Origin: Bacillota bacterium
Lineage (GTDB): Bacteria > Bacillota > Clostridia > Lachnospirales > Lachnospiraceae
Length of the DNA: 64,000 nt
Reading direction: 5' to 3'
NCBI GenBank assembly: GCA_023415635.1
Contig: JAEZJV010000040.1
Span: forward strand, 248,001 to 312,000
Shown here: one piece after another, positions 24,637 through 33,803 of the stretch
Position numbering within the stretch: position 1 is the stretch's first letter
Layout: every line of letters begins with the position of its first letter
Notes under the pieces: model-generated
The model's input: the letters and a program-made list of their open reading frames with translations, nothing else
What the model was told of the DNA's origin: nothing
Databases searched by the model: none
Made by a program: the position numbers and the translations under genes

Positions 24637-27105
24637 CTATTCGGCTTTCACCGAACTGCCCTTTACTACCATCTCATTGTCGAGATATTCCACGCGAACC
24701 GTGTCACCTTCCTTGATTGTCCCCGCAAGAATAGCTTCTGCCAGCTTATCCTCGATATTCGTCTGGATAGCACGTCGTAATGGTCTTGCACCGTATTTCG
24801 GATCAAAACCGACTTCAGCCAAATGTGCTACCACCTCATCACTGGTCTCCAGAGTAATATTCATCTGCGCCTTGCTGCGTTTTCCAATCGATGCAATCAT
24901 AATTCCAACGATCTGCTTGATATTCTCCTTGGTCAGCTGATGAAATACGATAATCTCGTCAATACGGTTAATGAATTCAGGCTTAAAGATTCTCTTTACT
25001 TCATCCATAACACCGTCCTTCATCCTTTTATAATCTTCCTTCTCATCAATGACGGAAGCAAAGCCAAGACGTTTGGGTTCCACAATGTTTTGAGCACCTG
25101 CGTTGGAGGTCATAATGACAATCGTATTTTTAAAGCTGACTCTTCTTCCCTGTGCATCCGTGATATGACCATCATCCAATACCTGAAGCAGGATATTGAA
25201 TACATCCGGGTGAGCCTTCTCAACCTCGTCAAATAAGATGACCGAGTATTGATTCTGTCTCACCTTCTCGCTCAGCTGACCGCCTTCATCATAACCTACG
25301 TATCCCGGAGGGGAACCAATCAGCTTACTGACACTATGTTTCTCCATGTACTCAGACATATCTACACGAATGATGGAGTTCTCGCTACCGAACATCGCCT
25401 CTGCAAGTGCCTTGGATAGCTCTGTTTTACCTACGCCGGTCGGTCCCAAGAATAGGAAGGAACCAATCGGACGGTTCGGATCCTTTAATCCAACTCTTCC
25501 CCTGCGTATTGCTTTCGCAACTGCACCTACCGCTTCCTCCTGACCTACTACCCTCTTATGAAGAATGGTTTCAAGATTTTGAAGGCGTTCTGTTTCTTCC
25601 TCGGCAAGTTTTTTAACAGGTATCTTCGTCCAGCTTGCAACGATTTCCGCAATCTCATTATCACTGACCACTAACTGCTTCTCCAACCTATGTTTTTCAT
25701 CCTGAAGCTTTTGCTTCTCCAGCTGTTCCTGAGCAGCTTCCTGCTGCTTCTTGATCTCTCCAGCTTTCTCATAAGCTTCAGCTTTGATTGCCTTCTCCTT
25801 CTCTTCCTCTAAGCGTTTGATCTCCTGCTCCAGATTCTTAATCTCCGGAGATGAGGTATAAGTGCTCAAACGCACCTTAGAGGCGGCTTCATCCATTAAA
25901 TCTATGGCTTTATCCGGAAGATATCTGTCATTGATATAACGACTGGAAAGCTTTACTGCGGCTTCCAATGCCGAATCTGTGATACGTACCTGATGATGTG
26001 CTTCATACTTATCCCTTAGGCCGTAGAGTATCTTGACTGCTTCCTCTTCCGAGGGCTCGTCAACTACCACCGGCTGGAATCTTCGTTCCAGGGCTGCGTC
26101 CTTTTCTATATATTTCCGATATTCCTCTCTTGTAGTGGCCCCGATAATCTGTAGCTCTCCGCGGGCCAAAGAAGGTTTTAAGATATTGGAAGCATCAATT
26201 GCTCCTTCCGCACCGCCTGCTCCGATTATTGTATGAATCTCATCAATGAACAGAAGTACGTTACCGTCGCCGATCACCTCGCTGATTACCTTTTTGATTC
26301 TTTCCTCAAATTCACCACGGTATTTCGAGCCGGCTACCATACCGGACAAGTCCAGAGTAACCACTCGTTTTTCCTTGATGGTCTCAGGAATATTACCTTC
26401 TACTATCTTTAAGGCAAGGCCCTCTGCAATCGCTGTTTTACCGACCCCGGGCTCGCCGACAAGACAGGGATTATTCTTTGTCCTTCGGCTTAAAATCTGT
26501 ACAACTCTCTGTATTTCCTCTTCTCTTCCAATGACAGGATCAAGCTTTCCTTCCCTGGCATATTCAGTTAGGTCTCTGCTATATTGGTCCAGGGTAGGTG
26601 TGGCAGAGGACTTACCCTTTGCTTTGGCACCTTTTCCGCTACTATATTCATTCTTAGCTACACTGACGTCAACCCCGGAGGCTGTCAGAATATCAATATA
26701 GACCTTCTGTATATTTACACCTAGGGTATTCAGAAGACGAACCGCTATACAGTCCGATTCCTTGATCAGGGCGATCAGTATATGCTCTGTTCCTACCAGC
26801 TGTGCCTTGAATTTGGCAGCTTCCTTATAGCTTTGATCCAAAATCCGCTTGGACCTGGGGGTGAAGCTTCCACCATCCATCATTTCCACACCGTTATTCG
26901 GTGCAATTAATTGATTTACCAATTCCAATACCTTATCTACTGTTACACCGTTTTCTTCCAGAATTCTGGATGCAACTCCATCCACTTCCATCAGTCCGAT
27001 CAGCAGATGCTCTGTACCGATGTAATTGTGGGAGAGCCGGTATGCAACTTCTCTTGCTAAGTTAATTGCATTCTTAGCATTCTCAGTAAATTTATCATAC
27101 ATCAT
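24637..27105 (-). CDS. clpC: ATP-dependent Clp protease ATPase ClpC
   Basis: Hsp100 unfoldase that feeds ClpP and degrades arginine-phosphorylated or adaptor-delivered proteins. The start at 27105 has GGAGG seven bases upstream and yields MMYDKFTENAKNAINLAREV; the reading frame extends further upstream only because it is open through the end of mcsB. The 822 residues hold the double Clp_N repeat (about 1-145), AAA1 with GEPGVGKTAIAEG, a UVR-containing coiled middle domain, AAA2 with GPTGVGKTELSKAL and the pore loop GYVGYDEGGQL, and the D2-small domain. It follows mcsB by 46 bases in one operon. Confidence 0.95.
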   Translation of the reverse strand: MMYDKFTENAKNAINLAREVAYRLSHNYIGTEHLLIGLMEVDGVASRILEENGVTVDKVLELVNQLIAPNNGVEMMDGGSFTPRSKRILDQSYKEAAKFKAQLVGTEHILIALIKESDCIAVRLLNTLGVNIQKVYIDILTASGVDVSVAKNEYSSGKGAKAKGKSSATPTLDQYSRDLTEYAREGKLDPVIGREEEIQRVVQILSRRTKNNPCLVGEPGVGKTAIAEGLALKIVEGNIPETIKEKRVVTLDLSGMVAGSKYRGEFEERIKKVISEVIGDGNVLLFIDEIHTIIGAGGAEGAIDASNILKPSLARGELQIIGATTREEYRKYIEKDAALERRFQPVVVDEPSEEEAVKILYGLRDKYEAHHQVRITDSALEAAVKLSSRYINDRYLPDKAIDLMDEAASKVRLSTYTSSPEIKNLEQEIKRLEEEKEKAIKAEAYEKAGEIKKQQEAAQEQLEKQKLQDEKHRLEKQLVVSDNEIAEIVASWTKIPVKKLAEEETERLQNLETILHKRVVGQEEAVGAVAKAIRRGRVGLKDPNRPIGSFLFLGPTGVGKTELSKALAEAMFGSENSIIRVDMSEYMEKHSVSKLIGSPPGYVGYDEGGQLSEKVRQNQYSVILFDEVEKAHPDVFNILLQVLDDGHITDAQGRRVSFKNTIVIMTSNAGAQNIVEPKRLGFASVIDEKEDYKRMKDGVMDEVKRIFKPEFINRIDEIIVFHQLTKENIKQIVGIMIASIGKRSKAQMNITLETSDEVVAHLAEVGFDPKYGARPLRRAIQTNIEDKLAEAILAGTIKEGDTVRVEYLDNEMVVKGSSVKAE

Positions 27106-27151
27106 GTTATTTCCTCCATTCCAGCTTACTGTACTCTTTAATTCATATTTC

Positions 27152-28186
27152 TCAAATAATTGTTGGTAATTCTTTTCTGATATATTCTGCTCTGGACTGA
27201 TCTCTTGATTGGCTTCCGACATTTTTCCCAAGAGTCCATTGCAGACTTCCCGGCTGAACACCCATCATCAATTTGTGTACGTTAAATTCACGATTAAACT
27301 TAATTAGTCCGCAGTCCGCGCCGAATTTTATCTGAGAAAGCAGGGTCATGGCATCATCCGAGGATATCTGTCTGGCGTATTTTAAAACGCCATAGGATCG
27401 GAACACCTGATCCTCAATTTCATCCGAATTTACGGAGATCATATACTCCCTGCGCTTTCTTTCCTGCTTTACAACCTGCAGCACAATTCGTTTCAGATTT
27501 TCTATAATTTCGCTTTCCGATATTCCAAGGGTCTTCTGGTTAGATATCTGATAGATGCCGCCAAGACTCTTAGTTCCCTCGCCATATATTCCACGTATGG
27601 TAACACCATATTTCCCTACTTCCTCCATAAGCTTCTGTATCATTCTGGCTGAGCTCAACGCAGGTAAAAAAACCATACAGGAAGCACGCATCCCCGTACC
27701 GGCATTGGTAGGGCATGATGTCAGATATCCGTATTTCTCATCATAAGCAAAATGTAGTTTTTCATAAGCAATATCATCTGCAAAATCTGCTTCCTGATAT
27801 GCCTGTTCCAGATTCATACCACCTACAATGGCCTGAATTCTGACGTGATCCTCCTCATTAATCATAATACTGATGGTCTCATCCTCGGCAAGAATCAGAC
27901 CGGTTGTCTGTTCCTTTTCAGCAAGTAATGGACTTACGATGTGTCGCTCCACCATAGCTGTTTTATCAATCTCGCTTAAGGTGCTGATATTACAGGAGTA
28001 AAATTTTCGATTGTCTTTCGTGGATAAGTCGCCTGTAATCTCTTTCACTTCATTGACTAAGGCTATTGCTTGTTCCTCTGAAATTCTCCCGGAAAACGGA
28101 TAATTCTCAAGATTCCTGGCAAGTCTTACGCGGCTTGATATAACAACATCATGATCCGGAGCAAGCTGTTCATACCATTTAGGCAT
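27152..28186 (-). CDS. mcsB: Protein-arginine kinase McsB
   Basis: Guanidino-kinase-fold enzyme that phosphorylates arginines on proteins and marks them for ClpCP. The 344-residue sequence has the nucleotide-binding SSRVRLARNLENYPF near residue 17, the catalytic-cysteine segment TSCPTNAGTGMRAS with Cys158, and the C-terminal arginine-rich region. Its first eight bases overlap the end of mcsA, indicating translational coupling with its activator. The length is normal. Confidence 0.95.
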   Translation of the reverse strand: MPKWYEQLAPDHDVVISSRVRLARNLENYPFSGRISEEQAIALVNEVKEITGDLSTKDNRKFYSCNISTLSEIDKTAMVERHIVSPLLAEKEQTTGLILAEDETISIMINEEDHVRIQAIVGGMNLEQAYQEADFADDIAYEKLHFAYDEKYGYLTSCPTNAGTGMRASCMVFLPALSSARMIQKLMEEVGKYGVTIRGIYGEGTKSLGGIYQISNQKTLGISESEIIENLKRIVLQVVKQERKRREYMISVNSDEIEDQVFRSYGVLKYARQISSDDAMTLLSQIKFGADCGLIKFNREFNVHKLMMGVQPGSLQWTLGKNVGSQSRDQSRAEYIRKELPTII

Positions 28187-28724
28187 TGCTTTTTTCCTCC
28201 TTCATCTGCTTAATCAGGTCTCGAAGTCTCGCAGCCTCTTCAAATTCTTCCTTTTCGATCGCTTCATGAAGTCTAATTGTCAATCTCTCTGCTTCCGTGA
28301 TATCCTTCATGATTCTGTCCGTAGCAACCGTAACCAGCCCCTTCGGACGTTTGCCGGTATGAATTTCTGCTCCCTGGATACTTTTCAGAGTCTTTCCGAG
28401 CTGGCTGCTAAAGCTTCTGTAGCATTTGGAGCATCCGAAACGCCCCTGCTGAATAAATTCCTCGTAGGTCAGCCCGCAGCTTTCACAGGTCAGAGAGGGC
28501 AACACCTCACCGGACCTTTTCTTATCTGCTGTAGTATAATTATCTAATAATGTTGATAGTAAATTACCCAGGGTTAGTTCACCGTTAATCAATGGCTTCT
28601 CCATTTGAAAGGATGTGTAATCCGTTGCACATTCCTCGCAAAGATGCTGTTCTTTTTTCACTCCGTTGATAATCTCGGTATACAATATTTTTGCATCTCT
28701 CTTCTGGCATCTGTCACATAACAT
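28179..28724 (-). CDS. mcsA: McsA, activator of the McsB kinase
   Basis: Zinc-binding activator of McsB. Four CxxC motifs are visible, at residues 3-6, 29-32, 80-83 and 98-101 of 181, forming two zinc fingers. A C-terminal UVR domain follows (RLHEAIEKEEFEEAARLRDL). AAAGGGGG lies eight bases before the ATG. The gene begins only five bases after the GntR-type regulator and overlaps mcsB, so all four genes should form one operon. Confidence 0.94.
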   Translation of the reverse strand: MLCDRCQKRDAKILYTEIINGVKKEQHLCEECATDYTSFQMEKPLINGELTLGNLLSTLLDNYTTADKKRSGEVLPSLTCESCGLTYEEFIQQGRFGCSKCYRSFSSQLGKTLKSIQGAEIHTGKRPKGLVTVATDRIMKDITEAERLTIRLHEAIEKEEFEEAARLRDLIKQMKEEKSNA

Positions 28725-28729
28725 TGTAA

Positions 28730-29104
28730 TTACCCCCTTTCAAATTCATTGAAGATATCATTAACGATTTCATGAGCCTCCTCACAACTGATATTTTTGC
28801 AGAATGCTTTTGCGAGTGCAACCCGCAGATCGTCTCTCATTTCTTCGATTGCTTTGAGTTTATTGATATCTATGGCAACTACTGCACCTCTTCTACGATC
28901 AAGCTTAAGATATCCTTCCTGCTTTAGAATCGCATATGCTTTGTTAACGGTGTGCATATTGATTCCGATATGTTCTGCCAAGTCTCTAACCGAGGGTAGA
29001 TTCTCACCCTCCTGCAGCTGCGAAGTAGCAATGCCATAAATAATCTGGTTCCTTAATTGAATATAGATTGCTTCATCACTGTTAAAATCAATTTCAAGAT
29101 ACAT
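28730..29104 (-). CDS. GntR-family (YtrA-type) regulator heading the clp operon
   Basis: Short GntR-family repressor of 124 residues: a winged helix-turn-helix (about residues 10-75, YIQLRNQIIYGIATSQLQEG then NLPSVRDLAEHIGINMHTVN) and a short C-terminal helical dimerisation tail, the layout of the YtrA subfamily. In Bacillus the first gene of this operon is ctsR; here no CtsR-like protein is found and this regulator takes its place. Two palindromes in its promoter (29177-29199 and 29135-29158) suggest autorepression of the whole GntR-mcsA-mcsB-clpC unit. Confidence 0.93.
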   Translation of the reverse strand: MYLEIDFNSDEAIYIQLRNQIIYGIATSQLQEGENLPSVRDLAEHIGINMHTVNKAYAILKQEGYLKLDRRRGAVVAIDINKLKAIEEMRDDLRVALAKAFCKNISCEEAHEIVNDIFNEFERG

Positions 29105-29134
29105 TCGGATACACCTCGTTATATTAACATAGTA

Positions 29135-29158
29135 TTTGGCGTCATTACTTACGCCAAA
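29135..29158. promoter_or_regulatory. Second palindrome in the clp operon leader
   Basis: TTTGGCGT-cattactt-ACGCCAAA, perfect 8-bp arms, about 25-50 bases downstream of the predicted transcript start. It could be a second operator or an mRNA hairpin. It does not match the CtsR direct repeat or the CIRCE element. Confidence 0.6.
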
Positions 29159-29176
29159 GTTAACAAGATATTATAC

Positions 29177-29199
29177 CTGTTATACATTTAGTATAACAG
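29177..29199. promoter_or_regulatory. Operator palindrome over the -10 of the clp operon
   Basis: CTGTTATAC-attta-GTATAACAG, perfect 9-bp arms. It covers the -10 hexamer, the expected place for a repressor, and AT-rich palindromes of this type are bound by GntR/YtrA regulators. Confidence 0.7.
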
Positions 29200-29217
29200 T
29201 CCAATATAATTTGTCAA
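29190..29217 (-). promoter_or_regulatory. Sigma-A promoter of the GntR-mcsA-mcsB-clpC operon
   Basis: Minus strand TTGACA, 16-base spacer, TATACT. A second TATAAT at 29170-29175 with a weak -35 could give a tandem start. Confidence 0.75.
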
Positions 29218-29220
29218 GTG

Positions 29221-30465
29221 TTATTCCATATCATCCTCTTTATAACCGCGGCCTTTGAGTATGGCTCGGATGAGCAGTGTGATAAGGAGTGCGCAGGCTG
29301 CACAAAGCAGTGCTATCACAATTGCTGCCCGGTTCAAATTCGTTTCGTATTCCTTCACTGCCAGAACCTCCTGCGTATCTGCAGTACTGTCGATACCCGT
29401 GACCCTTCTGGGGATATAGCGCTGCATCGTCTTTTCCAGCTTATCGTATTGATAGAAGCCTATCTCTCCCAATTCATTCTGAGCATAAACCAGTAAGAAA
29501 TCACTACTTAAATCCTCCTCGGGATAGAAGGCTGCTACAGATATATCCGATAAAATCAATGTGGTTTTTTTATAGCCTGCCGGTATCACAATACTGCTGT
29601 CAGGCTCCAGGAGTTTATATCTACCGCTGTAAACCGCATATTTCCCACCCTCTTCCCTTACTACTCGGAAATTGTTTTGCACATTTTCTTCAGGCGGTCC
29701 GGTAACAGCAGGTCCGGTAACCGTCGGTTCAGCTTCCTTGACAGCGTTGATACTATATTCTATGATAGCTCCTGATTCAGCTAACACCTGAATGGTTATT
29801 TTATTTTGCCCTTCTGACAATTTATCATTCCCCATAACCGTCACAGTTGATTTTTCATCCTCAGGAAGTGCTACGATCACTAGCTTTTCCGTATCGTAGC
29901 TTACCTCGGTACTATATTCATAAATCGCCGGATCGAATTCAGGTGTCAGTGAGGAGGGGCTGATCTGAAGCTCCTTTAGACTTGTGTTGGAGGACGATGT
30001 CTCCGGTGCAGTGACATTAATTGTCAAGGTGTTGCTTGAGACTGACATGGCATCCCCATCTTCTATATCATAAACCATAATCTGATCTCCTTTACTGAAG
30101 GAGATATTACAGATACCTACTTCAATTGCATCAAATTTCATGGTATATTTCCTCTTTATACTTCCGTTTGTTATCTCTCTATCGGATATTTTTAGATATC
30201 CACTTCCACCCTTTACCTTGCTGGTTCCTCCCTGATACTCTAAAATATTATCATCATAGATTAAGCCGGCCTCGAAATCACCAAATTCCATATCCGAAGA
30301 TACCGTCAGATAGACGAAAAACTCTTCTCCCACCTTTACCTCTGTAATATCTGTGGTCAGTTCAACTTCAGCACTGGCTGCAAGGGCAACCGCGGGAGGG
30401 ATACTTCCTCCTGCAATCAAAAGCATCATGAATATTACAATATACCTTATTATTTGTTTTTTCAC
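29221..30465 (-). CDS. Secreted membrane-anchored protein with cohesin-like and cadherin-like domains
   Basis: Cell-surface protein of 414 residues. It begins with a GTG codon preceded by GGGGG and has a signal peptide (about 1-30, hydrophobic, ending near ALAASA), a cohesin-like beta domain (about 32-150, with VKVGEEFFVYLTVSSDMEFG and IYDDNILEYQGG), and a cadherin-like beta-sandwich (about 160-245, LKELQISPSSLTPEFDPAIY). After a short TGPAVTGPP linker comes a domain of unknown type and a transmembrane helix near 380-400 with a cytoplasmic KGRGYKEDDME tail. It is probably exported and wall-facing, but its ligand is unknown. Its stop codon lies just upstream of the clp promoter. Confidence 0.8.
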   Translation of the reverse strand: MKKQIIRYIVIFMMLLIAGGSIPPAVALAASAEVELTTDITEVKVGEEFFVYLTVSSDMEFGDFEAGLIYDDNILEYQGGTSKVKGGSGYLKISDREITNGSIKRKYTMKFDAIEVGICNISFSKGDQIMVYDIEDGDAMSVSSNTLTINVTAPETSSSNTSLKELQISPSSLTPEFDPAIYEYSTEVSYDTEKLVIVALPEDEKSTVTVMGNDKLSEGQNKITIQVLAESGAIIEYSINAVKEAEPTVTGPAVTGPPEENVQNNFRVVREEGGKYAVYSGRYKLLEPDSSIVIPAGYKKTTLILSDISVAAFYPEEDLSSDFLLVYAQNELGEIGFYQYDKLEKTMQRYIPRRVTGIDSTADTQEVLAVKEYETNLNRAAIVIALLCAACALLITLLIRAILKGRGYKEDDME

Positions 30466-30591
30466 TCATTTATCCCCCATTCTTATCTCCATAAAAGACC
30501 GTTACTGCAGTTCTTTTTATGATGTGTGTATTCTAATAGATCTGTTCTAAAGTGCTCTTATGAATTGTGTATGAATTGTGTAAAAACAATA

Positions 30592-30621
30592 TCCGGCCGA
30601 CAGGTTAAACCCGCGGCCGGA
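30592..30621. terminator. Terminator downstream of the wall hydrolase gene
   Basis: TCCGGCCG/CGGCCGGA arms around a 14-base loop. The minus-strand side continues into TATTGTTTTT and the plus side into CTTTTTCTT. Confidence 0.75.
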
Positions 30622-30723
30622 CTTTTTCTTCGTTGGCAATTCCAAGCCTGCTGCTATATCATTTCCATTGCGAAGCTTATTATTCCAGACAACTTAGGAG
30701 AAAGAATAAAATATCCCAAATGC

Positions 30724-33411
30724 CTATTGTCTTACGATATTAATTGTGTAGTTAGCAATGTCTCCGTTTTCAGCAATTACAGAAACGACGACGGTATTAT
30801 TACCTACATTGATCGGGATGTATCCTCCGCCACTGATGGTAGCCTTCTTGCTTACAGTCGTTGCATTAATCTGTATGCTGTCGGTTGAGTTATCCACAAT
30901 TAAATAATAATTATATTCTGTCTGATTGAAGGTTGGTGTAACAGCCAGCACCTCGCCTTTGCTGTTACGCACCTGAAGACTCTTCATGCGGTTATTCGGA
31001 TTGAACTTTGTTACCGGTGCTGCAACCGGCTGGACTGGCATATTGAGATAAACCGGTATAGAGAATATAATCGGCGAATCTGTCATGCCATTATATGCTG
31101 CCGCTATCTTCTTGCCTTCTGCATAAGGTGCTTCAACATTTGTCATATATTGATGATAGTAAGTTGATATCGGAGTAACATTAAATTTCTGAAGATAGAT
31201 CGTATCCTGTCCTCGATTTATATAGCTTCCTCCGATATAATAAGAACCACCTACGATTGACCTAAACGGACTGGTCCAGGGGATCATATACATGGAATTG
31301 CTTATTTCATTTGAGGTACCTTTTTGTGCAAATTTTAAGCCATTTGCTATTGCACCTCCACCTGCACTGTCGTTGGCTCCGATGTTGTAGAAATTGTACA
31401 AGCCTTCATAGCCGGCATAGGTACCACTGACACTGTTGCTTAAGGTCGTAGGTCCTGTAACAATCTCCTGCTTCACACGGGTTGCTAGATGATAAGGGCT
31501 GACCCCGGAATATTCTGCCGCCTTAATAAAGGTCTGTGCATAGGTCAGGGATTGAACATTACCATTGTCGTCCGTATAGGTATAAGCCGCATTGTACATA
31601 GCCGTTCCCTTGAGGATATTCTCAACACCGGTGATATTCTGGTAGTCACTCTGATATTTCAGTAGTTCAAATTGAAAGATACCGTTTGCTGTAAGGAAGT
31701 TTCTGGGATCCATATAGTAGGAAACTGCTTCCTTGGAAGCCGTTACCCAGGTGGATCCGTCGAAAACAATAAAGGTATCATTCTTCCAGTTATATGCACC
31801 GCTCTCAAGGGACTTCCATTCCACACCCTTGGAGTTCGGTATGACATTCTTGCCGGGTACGCTTTCTGCAGCGATTACAGTATTCCAGTCCAAACCGGTA
31901 TGGTAAGCTTTGAATTCCCAGTTCGGATACTGGGCATGCAGTAGTCGTAAGGCTGATTTATAACTCTCCGGGAAACCTTCCGCTGTAAGCTTTGATTCAA
32001 AGTCCATATTGGAGGTATCCACACCCTGTGCTGGCGTTGGTGTAACAGTAACAGTAGTAGTAGAGTCACCCGGCAGGCTATCTCCTATGTATATATATTC
32101 CGCTCTTACATACCCGTATATTCCGTCACTGGTCGAAACACTGTAGTAAGGAATACGGTCTACAATAACCAACCCTGTTACCAGTACCTTCTGCGCATTA
32201 ACCAGCGTTACCGGCTGATTATTATAATATATATAATCAGGTGATGCCAATATATTCTGATAAATATTTAAGAACACTGTATTTACGACAAATCCGTTCA
32301 CCGGATTACTGATACTGTAATTCACCTGAATATCCGGAACCTGTATAATTGTTCCGCCCGGAGTCGGGGTTGCTATCGGAGCAGTTGTCGGCGTTATTGA
32401 TGGTGTCGGCGTCAAAGCTTCCGTCGGTTTCAGAGTAGGCTTCTTCGTCGGTTTCGGTGTCGCCTTCGGGGTCACCGTTGCCTTTGCCTTTGGGGTAGGG
32501 GTCGCTGTAGGTTTAGAAGTCGGCTTTGGTGTGGGGGTAGCCTTCACCACGGTAGCTGCAAAGTTTATCTGAGTAGCCTCTGTAAAGCCAGTATATTTTT
32601 TTCCGTCAACCGTAAAGGTTATCTTAAACCACTTGGCACCTGATACGGTCGTTTCTTCTGTTATCGTAACATTTTTACCCTTTTTCAGATAAATAATATT
32701 TCCGTTTTTATTCTTTACGTAAGCAGCCTGACTGTCTGCTTTTGATCTTATCTTAATCTTAGAAGCAGAAACCTCACCCTTGATAGATTTGCTCAAATCC
32801 AGCTTAAGGTAGGAACTCAGCACATATCCGGTCAAGGTCTTTCCTTCTGCTTTGAAGGAAATCCCATACCATTCCTCACCATCCACCACCTTCTCATTGA
32901 TGATTGTGACTACATCTCCCTTCAGAAGGCCTCCCGCTTTACTATAGGTCGTTGCCGGCCCGCTTCTTACGTTTAGAGATCTGGCAATTACCGACGCCTT
33001 CAGACTGACTGTCTTTGGAACGTTAACCACCTCTGATGAGTCCGGTTTTACAGTAGGCTTCGGTGTCGCGGTCGGCTTTGGTGTCGGAGTTACCTCCACA
33101 CTGATAAAATCCTTATGTACAAAGCCTTCCACAAGCTTGCCGTTGAATCTTAGTGATACGTAATAAAAATCTCCCTGTTCCTCTATAATATTAACCGTTT
33201 CACCTTTTACAAGATATACATAAGTCCCGTTCAACTCAACCTTATCTGCTGTAGTCGAAGGATTCGTACGTACATTCAAGGTATTCGCAATAACCTTTCC
33301 GGTCCAAGCTGCATATGCCTTATGAATAGTTCCGCCTGCAATGCCCTGTGGAATAGCGATTGCTATAATCAGCAGAATAATCAGTCCTCTGTTACCATAC
33401 CATCTTTTCAT
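30724..33411 (-). CDS. Secreted SH3b-repeat cell-wall hydrolase (glucosaminidase-like)
   Basis: Large exported protein of 895 residues: a signal peptide (about 1-35), three SH3b wall-binding domains (about 38-105, 140-205 and 212-285), Pro-Thr-rich linkers (TPTPKPTATPKPTVKPD and a longer one near 292-355), a fourth SH3-like domain (about 370-445), and a catalytic region resembling bacterial mannosyl-glycoprotein endo-beta-N-acetylglucosaminidase (about 470-790; VSYYMDPRNFLT and YSGVSPYHLATRVKQEI, whose Glu is the likely catalytic residue). A C-terminal cadherin-like beta-sandwich (LQVRNSKGEVLAVTPTF) follows. The ATG at 33411 follows AAAGGGG by six bases. The likely role is peptidoglycan remodelling. 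Confidence 0.85.
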   Translation of the reverse strand: MKRWYGNRGLIILLIIAIAIPQGIAGGTIHKAYAAWTGKVIANTLNVRTNPSTTADKVELNGTYVYLVKGETVNIIEEQGDFYYVSLRFNGKLVEGFVHKDFISVEVTPTPKPTATPKPTVKPDSSEVVNVPKTVSLKASVIARSLNVRSGPATTYSKAGGLLKGDVVTIINEKVVDGEEWYGISFKAEGKTLTGYVLSSYLKLDLSKSIKGEVSASKIKIRSKADSQAAYVKNKNGNIIYLKKGKNVTITEETTVSGAKWFKITFTVDGKKYTGFTEATQINFAATVVKATPTPKPTSKPTATPTPKAKATVTPKATPKPTKKPTLKPTEALTPTPSITPTTAPIATPTPGGTIIQVPDIQVNYSISNPVNGFVVNTVFLNIYQNILASPDYIYYNNQPVTLVNAQKVLVTGLVIVDRIPYYSVSTSDGIYGYVRAEYIYIGDSLPGDSTTTVTVTPTPAQGVDTSNMDFESKLTAEGFPESYKSALRLLHAQYPNWEFKAYHTGLDWNTVIAAESVPGKNVIPNSKGVEWKSLESGAYNWKNDTFIVFDGSTWVTASKEAVSYYMDPRNFLTANGIFQFELLKYQSDYQNITGVENILKGTAMYNAAYTYTDDNGNVQSLTYAQTFIKAAEYSGVSPYHLATRVKQEIVTGPTTLSNSVSGTYAGYEGLYNFYNIGANDSAGGGAIANGLKFAQKGTSNEISNSMYMIPWTSPFRSIVGGSYYIGGSYINRGQDTIYLQKFNVTPISTYYHQYMTNVEAPYAEGKKIAAAYNGMTDSPIIFSIPVYLNMPVQPVAAPVTKFNPNNRMKSLQVRNSKGEVLAVTPTFNQTEYNYYLIVDNSTDSIQINATTVSKKATISGGGYIPINVGNNTVVVSVIAENGDIANYTINIVRQ

Positions 33412-33713
33412 CAAATACCCCTTTCGAAAAACAAAGCAATAACCTTGAAGTCAAATTCTTGTGAATTTATTTCACTTTATCAGACAGAGTGCCACCTTGT
33501 GGCATCAGTAATTATGAGTGATTCATCTTTCGTAATTCGAAGCATATCCACCAGCTTTTAGCGTAATACTTCCTTAGATATTTCAAGATTTTACATAAAA
33601 AGTATGGCAGGATTATGGCACATCCTGCGTTTTAAGTCATATCCTGCAATATTAAGATATATTTAACATTACCTTAAGAAAATTGATAAAAATATAGTTT
33701 AGTATTCCTGACA
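33412..33713. other. Non-coding gap with small hairpins upstream of the wall hydrolase
   Basis: No gene. Contains GTGAA-tttat-TTCAC (33461-33475) and TGCCAC-ctt-GTGGCA (33490-33504), both in the probable leader of the wall hydrolase, and GCAGGAT/ATCCTGC (33607-33613 and 33622-33628). No convincing promoter was found; CATAAT near 33509 on the minus strand is possible. Confidence 0.5.
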
Positions 33714-33780
33714 TAAAAAAGCTCAGAATGAATTCCGGCATAAATTTACGGTTCCGGATGAATTCCTTCTGAACTTTTTT
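33714..33780. terminator. Terminator of the purM-purN-purD operon
   Basis: Long imperfect hairpin with paired TCAGAA/TTCTGA and GAATTC arms, flanked by AAAAAA and TTTTTT, so it can act on both strands. It lies just after purD. Confidence 0.8.
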
Positions 33781-33803
33781 AAGTTAAGTCTGTCTTTTTA
33801 GAT

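Noticed and set aside
29105..29220. CtsR or CIRCE element at the clp operon
   Set aside because: Neither the GGTCAAA direct repeat nor the CIRCE inverted repeat is present.
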